Assembly: GCF_002834385.1 (NCBI RefSeq)
Contig: NZ_PITQ01000001.1
Span: forward strand, 372,001-436,000
DNA: 64,000 bases
Source: Rahnella sp. AA
GTDB lineage: Bacteria; Pseudomonadota; Gammaproteobacteria; Enterobacterales; Enterobacteriaceae
Reading direction: 5' to 3'
Shown: positions 55,468-64,000 of the stretch, piece after piece
Numbering within the stretch: position 1 is the first letter of the stretch
Layout: each line of letters begins with the position of its first letter
Position numbers and translations under genes: made by a program
Notes under the pieces: model-generated
Seen by the model: only the letters and a program-made list of their open reading frames with translations
Told to the model about the DNA's origin: nothing
Database searches by the model: none

Positions 55468-56380
55468 GAAAGTAGCGGTATTATTGGGTGGTACTTCCGC
55501 AGAACGCGATGTGTCATTACAGTCCGGCGCGGCCGTGCTGGCCGGTTTACGCGAATCAGGTGTGGATGCGCATGGCATCGACACCAAAACATTCAACGTG
55601 GCGCTTCTTAAAGAAGAAGGGTTCAGCAAAGTCTTTATCGCGCTGCATGGCCGCGGCGGTGAAGACGGTACGTTGCAAGGGCTGCTCGAGCAAATCGGCC
55701 TGCCGTATACCGGCAGCGGCGTGATGGCTTCTGCGCTGACCATGGATAAATTCCGCACCAAGCTGGTGTGGCAGGCGCTGGGTTTGCCGGTTGCCCCGTT
55801 CGTGGCATTGCATCGTTCACAAATTGAAGAAGCAGGGCAGGGCGCTCTGGCGGCAAAAATCGCCGAATTAGGCCTGCCGGTTATCGTCAAACCGAGCCGT
55901 GAAGGTTCCAGCGTTGGCATGAGTAAAGTGACAACTGAAAAAGAGTTGCTGCCAGCCCTGCAGGAAGGCTTCCGACATGACGATAACGTTCTGATTGAAA
56001 AGTGGTTAAGCGGCCCTGAATACACGGTAGCTATCGTTGGCGATCAGGTTATGCCATCAATCCGTATCCAGCCAGCCGGGACGTTTTATGACTATCAGGC
56101 GAAGTATCTGTCGGACGAAACACAGTATTTTTGCCCAAGCGGTTTGAGCGGGGAGCAGGAAAAACAATTATCTGCACTGGCACTGCAGGCTTACCAGGCA
56201 CTGGATTGCAGTGGCTGGGGGCGTGTTGATGTGATGCAAGACGGTGATGGCAGCTTTAATTTGCTGGAAGTGAATACGTCGCCGGGAATGACCAGCCACA
56301 GCCTGGTGCCGATGGCGGCCAGGTATGCCGGGCTGAGCTTCCCTCAACTCGTTTTCCGTATTCTGGCATTGGCTGACTGA
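55460..56380 (+). CDS. ddlB: D-alanine-D-alanine ligase B
   Basis: The 306-residue ATP-grasp enzyme has the E. coli DdlB length. [18 protein letters not shown] is the N-terminal block. ATP-grasp motifs follow: [16 protein letters not shown] near residue 143, [18 protein letters not shown] near residue 209 and [19 protein letters not shown] near residue 267. It supplies D-Ala-D-Ala for MurF. I chose the ATG at 55460 (MSEKVAVLL), preceded by AGGTGAAG; a GTG four codons upstream is an alternative. ftsQ follows after one base. Confidence 0.96.
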   Translation: MSEKVAVLLGGTSAERDVSLQSGAAVLAGLRESGVDAHGIDTKTFNVALLKEEGFSKVFIALHGRGGEDGTLQGLLEQIGLPYTGSGVMASALTMDKFRTKLVWQALGLPVAPFVALHRSQIEEAGQGALAAKIAELGLPVIVKPSREGSSVGMSKVTTEKELLPALQEGFRHDDNVLIEKWLSGPEYTVAIVGDQVMPSIRIQPAGTFYDYQAKYLSDETQYFCPSGLSGEQEKQLSALALQAYQALDCSGWGRVDVMQDGDGSFNLLEVNTSPGMTSHSLVPMAARYAGLSFPQLVFRILALAD

Positions 56381-56381
56381 T

Positions 56382-57218
56382 ATGTCTCAAGCCGCCCTGA
56401 ATACCCGAGAGCGCGAGACGGCCGAAAACAACGGTCGTCGCAGTAACGGTGGCCAGCTGGCAGGGATCGTGTTTCTGCTGTTGGTAGTAGGAACAATTTT
56501 ATGGAGTGCGTGGGCTGTTGTTGGCTGGATGCAGGATGCGAACCGGTTGCCGTTGTCCCAGCTTGTGGTTACGGGGGAACGTCATTACACGACCAATGAT
56601 GATATTCGTCAGGCGATTCTGTCCTTAGGGGCACCGGGAACGTTCATGACGCAGGATGTAAACGTCATTCAGCAGCAGATTGAGCGTTTACCCTGGATAA
56701 AACAGGTCAGCGTACGTAAGCAATGGCCGAATGAATTGAAGATACACCTGGTGGAGTATGTGCCGGTCGCACACTGGAATGATCTGCATATGGTTGATGC
56801 CGATGGCAAATCATTCAGCATACCCGCTGAACGTGTGGTCAAACAGAAAATGCCGTTGCTTTACGGTCCGGAAGGCAGCGAACAGGATGTTTTGCAGGGC
56901 TTTCAAACGATGAGCCAGACGCTTGCCGTCGGGAAATTCACGCTGAAAGCAGTAGCAATGAGTGCGCGTCACTCGTGGCAGTTAACTCTGGATAATGACG
57001 TCCGGCTGGAATTGGGAAGAGATGACCGGATGGGGCGTTTACAGCGTTTTATCGAGCTTTACCCGCGATTCCAGCAACAGGCAGAAGCCGATAAAAAACG
57101 CATCACTTATGTCGATTTACGTTACGACAGCGGTGCGTCAGTAGGCTGGGCGCCAGAGTTTATTGACCAGCAAAACAGTAATCAGCAACAGAATCAGGCA
57201 CAGGCTAAACAACAATGA
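56382..57218 (+). CDS. ftsQ: Cell division protein FtsQ
   Basis: The 278-residue bitopic protein (about 276 in E. coli) has a cytoplasmic tail, one membrane segment ([20 protein letters not shown], about residues 26-45), a POTRA domain ([20 protein letters not shown]) and a beta domain. It is the hub of the FtsQLB complex. The C-terminus ends in a Gln/Asn-rich tail. It overlaps ftsA by 4 bp. Confidence 0.96.
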   Translation: MSQAALNTRERETAENNGRRSNGGQLAGIVFLLLVVGTILWSAWAVVGWMQDANRLPLSQLVVTGERHYTTNDDIRQAILSLGAPGTFMTQDVNVIQQQIERLPWIKQVSVRKQWPNELKIHLVEYVPVAHWNDLHMVDADGKSFSIPAERVVKQKMPLLYGPEGSEQDVLQGFQTMSQTLAVGKFTLKAVAMSARHSWQLTLDNDVRLELGRDDRMGRLQRFIELYPRFQQQAEADKKRITYVDLRYDSGASVGWAPEFIDQQNSNQQQNQAQAKQQ

Positions 57219-58471
57219 TCAAGTCGACGGACAGAAAACTGGTAGTTGGGCTGGAAATCGGTACGGCAAAGGTTGCCGCATTGGTGGGGGAAGTTCTGCC
57301 CGATGGCATGGTCAATATTATCGGTGTGGGCAGTTGCCCGTCCCGTGGCATGGACAAGGGTGGAGTGAATGATCTGGAATCGGTGGTGAAATGCGTACAG
57401 CGCGCCATCGATCAGGCTGAACTGATGGCGGATTGCCAGATTTCCTCTGTTTACCTTGCTTTGTCCGGTAAACATATCAGTTGCCAGAATGAAATAGGGA
57501 TGGTTCCTATTTCAGAAGAGGAAGTCACGCAGGAAGATGTAGAGAACGTTGTGCATACCGCGAAATCGGTTCGCGTACGTGACGAACATCGTGTTCTGCA
57601 TGTGATTCCTCAGGAATATGCCATTGATTATCAGGAAGGGATCAAAAACCCCGTCGGACTTTCCGGCGTGCGTATGCAGGCAAAAGTTCACCTGATTACC
57701 TGCCATAACGATATGGCAAAGAACATTGTGAAAGCGGTTGAACGCTGTGGCTTGAAAGTTGACCAGCTGATTTTTGCCGGTCTGGCAGCCAGTTATGCGG
57801 TTCTGACCGAAGATGAGCGCGAATTAGGGGTCTGTGTCGTCGATATTGGTGGTGGAACCATGGATATCGCGGTTTATACCGGCGGCGCACTACGTCATAC
57901 TAAGGTTATCCCTTATGCAGGGAACGTGGTCACCAGCGACATCGCTTATGCGTTTGGAACGCCACCGACCGATGCCGAAGCTATCAAAGTTCGCCACGGT
58001 TGTGCATTAGGTTCGATTGTCGGCAAAGACGAAAACGTCGAAGTGCCGAGCGTAGGCGGACGTCCGCCACGCAGTCTGCAACGTCAGACACTGGCTGAAG
58101 TCATCGAGCCTCGTTACACAGAATTGCTGAATTTAGTGAACGACGAAATTTTGCAATTGCAGGAGCAGTTACGTCAGCAGGGCGTAAAACATCATCTGGC
58201 CGCAGGTATTGTTTTGACAGGCGGTGCAGCACAAATTGATGGTCTGGCAGCTTGTGCGCAGCGGGTATTCCATACCCAGGTGCGTATCGGGCAACCTCTG
58301 AACATCACAGGGCTGACAGATTATGCGCAGGAACCTTACTACTCAACGGCTGTAGGGCTGCTGCACTATGGTAAAGAGTCTCACCTGAGCGGTGAGGCCG
58401 AAGTGGAAAAACGCGCCTCAGTGGGCAACTGGTTCAAACGAATCAACAGCTGGCTGAGAAAAGAGTTTTAA
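57215..58471 (+). CDS. ftsA: Cell division protein FtsA
   Basis: The 418-residue actin-like ATPase (about 420 in E. coli) tethers FtsZ filaments to the inner membrane. [20 protein letters not shown] at the N-terminus and [14 protein letters not shown] near residue 208 are the phosphate-binding loops, and [20 protein letters not shown] is the adenosine motif. The C-terminal amphipathic membrane-targeting helix is [15 protein letters not shown]. It overlaps ftsQ by 4 bp and is followed by ftsZ after 71 bp. Confidence 0.97.
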   Translation: MIKSTDRKLVVGLEIGTAKVAALVGEVLPDGMVNIIGVGSCPSRGMDKGGVNDLESVVKCVQRAIDQAELMADCQISSVYLALSGKHISCQNEIGMVPISEEEVTQEDVENVVHTAKSVRVRDEHRVLHVIPQEYAIDYQEGIKNPVGLSGVRMQAKVHLITCHNDMAKNIVKAVERCGLKVDQLIFAGLAASYAVLTEDERELGVCVVDIGGGTMDIAVYTGGALRHTKVIPYAGNVVTSDIAYAFGTPPTDAEAIKVRHGCALGSIVGKDENVEVPSVGGRPPRSLQRQTLAEVIEPRYTELLNLVNDEILQLQEQLRQQGVKHHLAAGIVLTGGAAQIDGLAACAQRVFHTQVRIGQPLNITGLTDYAQEPYYSTAVGLLHYGKESHLSGEAEVEKRASVGNWFKRINSWLRKEF

Positions 58472-58542
58472 TGTTTTAACAACGGGATCATGCTGTTATG
58501 GCTTTTGGTCCCGACGCGACAGGCACAAAACGGAGAGAAACT

Positions 58543-59697
58543 ATGTTTGAACCTATGGAACTGACCAACGACGCGGTGATTAAAGTCATCGGCGTCGGCG
58601 GTGGCGGCGGTAACGCTGTCGAACACATGGTGCGTGAACGCATCGAAGGTGTTGAATTCTTTGCCGTTAATACAGACGCCCAGGCGTTGCGTAAAACGGC
58701 TGTAGGCCAGACGATTCAGATCGGTAGCGGTATTACCAAAGGTCTGGGTGCTGGTGCGAACCCTGAAGTGGGTCGCAATTCTGCAGAAGAAGACCGTGAA
58801 GCCCTGCGCGCTGCGCTTGAAGGTGCCGACATGGTCTTTATTGCAGCGGGCATGGGCGGCGGTACCGGTACCGGTGCTGCACCAGTAGTCGCTGAAGTTG
58901 CAAAAGATTTGGGTATTCTGACCGTTGCTGTCGTGACTAAGCCTTTCAACTTTGAAGGCAAGAAGCGCATGGCATTTGCGGAGCAGGGTATCGCTGAACT
59001 GTCCAAGCATGTGGACTCCCTGATCACAATCCCGAACGATAAGCTGTTGAAAGTTCTGGGTCGCGGCATCTCTCTGCTGGACGCCTTCGGTGCGGCCAAC
59101 GACGTGCTGAAAGGCGCGGTGCAGGGTATCGCTGAGCTGATCACCCGTCCGGGTCTGATGAACGTCGACTTTGCTGACGTGCGCACTGTAATGTCCGAAA
59201 TGGGTTATGCCATGATGGGTTCCGGCGTGGCATGTGGTGAAGACCGTGCTGAAGAAGCGGCTGAAATGGCGATCTCCAGCCCGTTGCTGGAAGACATCGA
59301 CTTGTCTGGTGCGCGCGGCGTTCTTGTCAACATTACAGCGGGCTTCGACCTGCGTCTGGATGAATTCGAAACCGTGGGTAACACTATCCGTGCTTTCGCT
59401 TCTGACAACGCAACCGTGGTTATCGGGACTTCCCTTGACCCGGAAATGAATGACGAATTGCGTGTTACCGTGGTTGCGACCGGTATCGGCATGGACAAAC
59501 GTCCTGAGATCACTTTGGTGACCAACAAGCCAGCCAGCCAGCCAGTGATGGATCACCGTTACCAGCAGCACGGGATGTCTCCGTTGCCGCAGGAAACCAA
59601 GCCAGCGGCTAAAGTGGTGAATGATCAAAGCGCGCAATCTAATAAAGAGCCCGACTATTTGGACATCCCGGCCTTCCTGCGTAAGCAGGCAGACTAG
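58543..59697 (+). CDS. ftsZ: Cell division protein FtsZ
   Basis: The 384-residue tubulin homologue (about 383 in E. coli) forms the division ring. The GTP-binding tubulin signature [16 protein letters not shown] is near residue 105 and [15 protein letters not shown] carries the T7-loop residues. A variable linker of about 45 residues follows. The conserved C-terminal peptide [14 protein letters not shown] binds FtsA and ZipA. GGAGAG precedes the ATG at 58543; an in-frame ATG 15 codons upstream is not supported by the family. Confidence 0.98.
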   Translation: MFEPMELTNDAVIKVIGVGGGGGNAVEHMVRERIEGVEFFAVNTDAQALRKTAVGQTIQIGSGITKGLGAGANPEVGRNSAEEDREALRAALEGADMVFIAAGMGGGTGTGAAPVVAEVAKDLGILTVAVVTKPFNFEGKKRMAFAEQGIAELSKHVDSLITIPNDKLLKVLGRGISLLDAFGAANDVLKGAVQGIAELITRPGLMNVDFADVRTVMSEMGYAMMGSGVACGEDRAEEAAEMAISSPLLEDIDLSGARGVLVNITAGFDLRLDEFETVGNTIRAFASDNATVVIGTSLDPEMNDELRVTVVATGIGMDKRPEITLVTNKPASQPVMDHRYQQHGMSPLPQETKPAAKVVNDQSAQSNKEPDYLDIPAFLRKQAD

Positions 59698-59703
59698 TCC
59701 GAA

Positions 59704-59733
59704 TTGTAGGATCTCCGCTCTTTGTGCTAAACT
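59704..59733 (+). promoter_or_regulatory. Candidate lpxC promoter
   Basis: TTGTAG (59704-59709) and TAAACT (59728-59733) are 18 bp apart. The TTTGTGCTAAACTG context closely resembles the E. coli ftsZ-lpxC spacer as I recall it. Confidence 0.6.
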
Positions 59734-59738
59734 GTCCC

Positions 59739-59766
59739 ACCGATCTTAAGGTAAGCTTAGGTCGGT
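59739..59766 (+). other. Imperfect hairpin in the lpxC leader
   Basis: ACCGATCTTAAG can fold with CTTAGGTCGGT, leaving a small bulge and loop. E. coli has a hairpin at the same place after the lpxC promoter. There is no T tract, so it is not a simple terminator. Confidence 0.5.
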
Positions 59767-59777
59767 TGGATGGATAA

Positions 59778-60713
<936 letters not shown>

Positions 60714-60728
60714 TCGGTACTGATATCA

Positions 60729-61253
60729 TTACTTATTACGACTGGTTGTTTTGGCACCCTCTCCGGCCAATTCTGCCAGTCGTTCTAATGCTTTTCTCAG
60801 TTTTTCCGGGCTACGGCTCGCAAGCCCTCGCAATTCTTCCGCACTCTGTGCACTCAAATGCCTGACCGGCATCGATTCAGAAGCGTTCGCTTTATTTTTA
60901 ACCGCAATCTGCGAAGCATTTTCCATTTTCGCCATGAGCGAAGGATTAATCCTGATGTCGATTGATGACAATGATGGTAGAATTTGCGCTCGAAGTGCAG
61001 AGAGTAATGCGGGTTGTTCATAGCGTAAGCGCATCATCCAACTGGCATTAGCTATCTCAAGTACTAAAACTCCCTGTCGATAATTACCGACACGACACCA
61101 TGGTTGCATGGGCGCCGGTAACAGACCTTTCACTGCGCGGTTTAGTTTTAATAACGCCGCCGCACGCTGTTGAACAATACGCAGCGGGCTTTGCTCTGTG
61201 GAAGAGGCATCATCGAACAGGATATCTAATAATTGTGGGCGGCTATCGCGCAT
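60729..61253 (-). CDS. DUF721 / DciA-like protein
   Basis: The 174-residue protein starts MRDSRPQLLDILF after GGAG. The N-terminal half (about residues 20-105: LKLNRAVKGLLPAPMQPWCR, LVLEIANASWMMRLRYEQPA) has the DUF721 (DciA) pattern. The C-terminal half is a basic, Ala/Ser-rich tail. DciA is the replicative helicase loader of many bacteria that lack DnaC. Enterobacteria use DnaC, so here it is more likely a retained relative of unknown role. It is transcribed against lpxC, secM and secA, ends 15 bp from lpxC, and its start is 26 bp from the secM start. A longer upstream frame exists but runs into secM. Confidence 0.75.
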   Translation of the reverse strand: MRDSRPQLLDILFDDASSTEQSPLRIVQQRAAALLKLNRAVKGLLPAPMQPWCRVGNYRQGVLVLEIANASWMMRLRYEQPALLSALRAQILPSLSSIDIRINPSLMAKMENASQIAVKNKANASESMPVRHLSAQSAEELRGLASRSPEKLRKALERLAELAGEGAKTTSRNK

Positions 61254-61279
61254 GATGGGCTCCGGCGGATTGTAAACGT

Positions 61280-61807
61280 GTGATTGGCATTCTAAATCGT
61301 TGGCGACAATTTGGCAGAAGGTATTTTTGGCCGCATCTCCTGTTGGGGATGGTCGCGGCGAGCCTTGGCGTGTCAACGAACCTCTCGCAAACGGAACTGC
61401 CTGCGGTTCCCAATACGTCCTCAAGTCTAAACCGACTTAACATCGGCAGTACAGGGCTGAGTAACCTCGCGTTGCTCCAGGCAAATCGCCGCCCGTCTTT
61501 CGGTGTGGATTACTGGCAGCAGCATGCACTGCGCACGGTCATCCGTCATCTTTCTTTTGCGCTGGCGCCGCAGGTGGTTTACACCACAGCCCAACCTGAA
61601 ATTGTCGCGCAGGCAGCAGAACCTCTTCATGTACAGCAGCTCGCGTTGCTGGTGACCCTGAACGCATTACTGACGCATGAGTCCAAACCGCCGGTTATCA
61701 TCCGTTACACGCAACAACCTTTCCTGAATTTCTCTTCATCACATCAAACCGGACTGTGGTTAGCACAGGTGCAAGGCATTCGTGCCGGCCCGGTCTTCCT
61801 GATTTAA
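61280..61807 (+). CDS. secM: SecM, secretion monitor with translation-arrest sequence
   Basis: The 175-residue protein (about 170 in E. coli) begins [20 protein letters not shown], a long positively charged signal sequence nearly identical to E. coli. [20 protein letters not shown] is conserved in the middle. The C-terminus carries the arrest sequence [12 protein letters not shown] with Pro171 four residues before the end. Stalling at this Pro exposes the secA ribosome site until SecA pulls the nascent chain. Two key positions differ from E. coli: Ile156 is Leu, and the Phe that should lie 5 residues before the Trp is 9 residues before it. The start is GTG. Confidence 0.92.
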   Translation: MIGILNRWRQFGRRYFWPHLLLGMVAASLGVSTNLSQTELPAVPNTSSSLNRLNIGSTGLSNLALLQANRRPSFGVDYWQQHALRTVIRHLSFALAPQVVYTTAQPEIVAQAAEPLHVQQLALLVTLNALLTHESKPPVIIRYTQQPFLNFSSSHQTGLWLAQVQGIRAGPVFLI

Positions 61808-61887
61808 CAGACTGTAAATTTAAACTCTATCTATAAATCAACAAATTAGTGGCTGCGTTAGGTGGCCTCCAAGAGATATTAAGCATC

Positions 61888-64000
61888 ATGTTAATCAAAT
61901 TATTGACCAAAGTTTTTGGTAGCCGTAACGATCGTACACTGCGCCGCATGCGTAAAGTTGTGGAACTTATTGGCCGCATGGAACCTGAAATTCAGAAGCT
62001 TACTGACGAGCAACTGAGAGCTAAAACTGATGAGTTCCGTGAGCGTCTGGCAAAAGGCGAAGTTCTGGAGACCCTGATCCCGGAAGCGTTTGCAGTGGTT
62101 CGCGAATCCAGTAAACGTGTGTTCGGCATGCGTCACTTCGACGTCCAGTTGCTCGGCGGTATGGTACTGAACGAGCGTTGCATCGCAGAAATGCGCACCG
62201 GTGAAGGTAAAACGCTGACCGCAACGTTGCCGGCTTACCTGAACGCACTGAGCGGTAAAGGTGTTCACGTTGTCACCGTCAACGACTACTTAGCTCAGCG
62301 TGACGCCGAAAATAACCGCCCATTGTTCGAGTTCCTCGGTCTGAGCATCGGGATTAACCTGCCGGGCATGCCTTCTCCGGCTAAGCGCGCTGCTTACGCT
62401 GCCGACATCACTTACGGTACAAACAACGAATACGGCTTTGACTACCTGCGCGATAACATGGCTTTCAGCCCGGAAGAACGCGTTCAGCGTAAACTGCATT
62501 ACGCGCTGGTGGATGAGGTTGACTCCATCCTGATCGATGAAGCACGTACTCCGCTGATCATTTCCGGTCCGGCAGAAGACAGTTCAGAAATGTACACCCG
62601 CGTTGACAAACTGATCCCTAAACTGATCCGTCAGGAAAAAGAAGACTCCGACACCTTCCAGGGTGAAGGCCACTTCTCTGTGGACGAAAAAGCGCGTCAG
62701 GTTCATCTGACCGAACGTGGCCTGGTTCTGATTGAAGAAATGCTGGTTGATGCAGGCATCATGGAAGAGGGCGAATCTCTGTATTCCCCGACCAACATTA
62801 TGCTGATGCATCACGTGACCGCCGCACTGCGTGCGCACGTGCTGTTCACCCGCGATGTCGATTACATCGTGAAAGACGGTGAAGTTATCATCGTTGACGA
62901 ACACACCGGTCGTACCATGCAGGGGCGCCGCTGGTCTGATGGCTTGCATCAGGCAGTGGAAGCGAAAGAAGGCGTCGATATTCAAAACGAAAACCAGACG
63001 CTGGCTTCTATCACCTTCCAGAACTACTTCCGTCTGTATGAAAAACTGGCCGGTATGACCGGTACTGCGGATACTGAAGCGTTCGAATTCAGCTCCATCT
63101 ACAAGCTGGATACCATCGTTGTGCCAACGAACCGCCCTATGGTGCGAAAAGACATGGCCGACCTGGTGTACATGACCGAAATGGAAAAAATTGGCGCGAT
63201 TATCGAAGATATCCGTCAGTGTACTGCCAAAGGCCAGCCGGTTCTGGTGGGGACTATTTCGATTGAGAAATCCGAAGTCGTTTCCAACGAACTGACTAAA
63301 GCAGGCATCGCGCACAGCGTGCTGAACGCCAAGTTCCACGCAAAAGAAGCAGATATCGTCGCACAGGCGGGCCAGCCGAGCGCGGTAACCATCGCCACCA
63401 ACATGGCCGGCCGTGGTACGGATATCGTGCTGGGCGGCAGCTGGCAGGTTGAAGTTGAAAACCTGGGCGAAGAAGCCACCGACGAGAAAATCGCTGAAAT
63501 TAAAGCGGCATGGCAGATTCGTCACGATGCCGTATTGGCTTCCGGTGGTTTGCATATTATCGGTACCGAGCGTCACGAATCTCGCCGTATCGATAACCAG
63601 TTGCGTGGCCGTGCAGGTCGCCAGGGTGATGCCGGTTCATCCCGCTTCTATCTGTCCATGGAAGATGCCCTGATGCGCATTTTTGCTTCTGACCGTGTGT
63701 CGAGCATGATGCGTAAACTGGGTATGAAACCGGGCGAAGCGATTGAGCATCCTTGGGTGACCAAAGCGATTGCCAATGCTCAGCGTAAAGTTGAAAGCCG
63801 TAACTTTGATATTCGTAAGCAATTGCTGGAATATGATGATGTTGCCAGCGATCAGCGTCGCGCGATCTACAGCCAGCGTAACGAATTGCTGGATGTGTCC
63901 GACGTGAGCGAAACCATCGCCAGCATCCGTGAGGACGTGTTTAAAGCGACTATCGACAGTTACATTCCACCGCAGTCTTTGGAAGAAATGTGGGATGTGC
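61888..64000 (+). CDS. secA: Preprotein translocase ATPase SecA, 5' part
   Basis: The first 704 codons of about 901 are present; the gene runs off the window. It starts [20 protein letters not shown]. Walker A is [17 protein letters not shown] (GEGKT at 105-109), [16 protein letters not shown] and the DEAD-like [17 protein letters not shown] follow, then the preprotein crosslinking domain and the second nucleotide-binding domain ([16 protein letters not shown]). SecA drives proteins through SecYEG. Its ribosome site (AAGAGA at about 61872) lies 80 bp after secM, the usual place for SecM-controlled access. Confidence 0.98.
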   Translation, partial: MLIKLLTKVFGSRNDRTLRRMRKVVELIGRMEPEIQKLTDEQLRAKTDEFRERLAKGEVLETLIPEAFAVVRESSKRVFGMRHFDVQLLGGMVLNERCIAEMRTGEGKTLTATLPAYLNALSGKGVHVVTVNDYLAQRDAENNRPLFEFLGLSIGINLPGMPSPAKRAAYAADITYGTNNEYGFDYLRDNMAFSPEERVQRKLHYALVDEVDSILIDEARTPLIISGPAEDSSEMYTRVDKLIPKLIRQEKEDSDTFQGEGHFSVDEKARQVHLTERGLVLIEEMLVDAGIMEEGESLYSPTNIMLMHHVTAALRAHVLFTRDVDYIVKDGEVIIVDEHTGRTMQGRRWSDGLHQAVEAKEGVDIQNENQTLASITFQNYFRLYEKLAGMTGTADTEAFEFSSIYKLDTIVVPTNRPMVRKDMADLVYMTEMEKIGAIIEDIRQCTAKGQPVLVGTISIEKSEVVSNELTKAGIAHSVLNAKFHAKEADIVAQAGQPSAVTIATNMAGRGTDIVLGGSWQVEVENLGEEATDEKIAEIKAAWQIRHDAVLASGGLHIIGTERHESRRIDNQLRGRAGRQGDAGSSRFYLSMEDALMRIFASDRVSSMMRKLGMKPGEAIEHPWVTKAIANAQRKVESRNFDIRKQLLEYDDVASDQRRAIYSQRNELLDVSDVSETIASIREDVFKATIDSYIPPQSLEEMWDV

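Noticed and set aside
58468-59637. 389-codon open frame on the minus strand
   Set aside because: Antisense shadow of ftsZ with a His/Phe/Arg-rich unnatural composition and no recognisable domain.
62584-63576. 330-codon open frame on the minus strand
   Set aside because: Antisense to secA, with the Phe/His-rich composition expected of a shadow frame.

Overview
The window is a 64-kb stretch of ordinary enterobacterial chromosome. It is densely coded, shows no phage, integron, CRISPR or rRNA signature, and every core gene closely resembles its Escherichia coli counterpart. Gene content and a few local differences point to Yersiniaceae or a near relative of the Rahnella/Serratia type. These differences are two ERIC copies, a LysE-type exporter next to kefC, a FAA1-type acyl-CoA ligase between leuO and ilvI, a DUF721/DciA-like gene beside secM, and no araBAD/araC between polB and the DedA gene. 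The genus is an inference from recalled gene order, not from a search.

Layout. 1-3443: 3' end of carA, carB and its terminator. 3443-3568: a 126-bp ERIC element. 3641-6082: kefF-kefC glutathione-gated K+ efflux pair. 6092-6706: amino-acid exporter. 7121-7606: folA. 7704-14551 (minus): lptD-surA-pdxA-rsmA-apaG-apaH, joining outer-membrane assembly, vitamin B6, ribosome maturation and Ap4A hydrolysis. 14733-15554: djlA. 15617-21871 (minus): polB, rapA, rluA, with a LexA-box promoter at polB. 22157-22924: DedA protein. 22914-28177 (minus): sgrR, then thiB-thiP-thiQ behind a TPP riboswitch. 28258-29888: SgrS small RNA with the SgrT peptide, a second ERIC copy, and setA. 29948-34911 (minus): leuABCD with leuL leader and attenuator. 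35367-42195: leuO, acyl-CoA ligase, ilvIH, cra. 42813-60713: the complete dcw division/cell-wall cluster mraZ-rsmH-ftsL-ftsI-murE-murF-mraY-murD-ftsW-murG-murC-ddlB-ftsQ-ftsA-ftsZ, then lpxC. 60729-64000: dciA-like gene (minus), secM and the first 704 codons of secA.

How the genes work together. leuABCD, ilvIH and leuO form a branched-chain amino acid block. thiBPQ imports thiamine under TPP control. sgrR/sgrS/sgrT/setA is the sugar-phosphate stress response. The dcw cluster carries peptidoglycan precursors from UDP-MurNAc to lipid II and builds the FtsZ ring, with lpxC feeding lipid A synthesis. secM senses export capacity and sets secA translation.

The least ordinary structure is the thiB leader. 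Its TPP aptamer keeps all core motifs, but its P3 arm contains a palindromic element of about 130 bp with its own terminal inverted repeats, which looks like a small repeat inserted into a riboswitch. Other points for a second look are the altered SecM arrest motif, the DciA-like gene transcribed against the lpxC-secM-secA direction, an ERIC copy between the sgrS terminator and setA, and a long imperfect palindrome upstream of ilvI.
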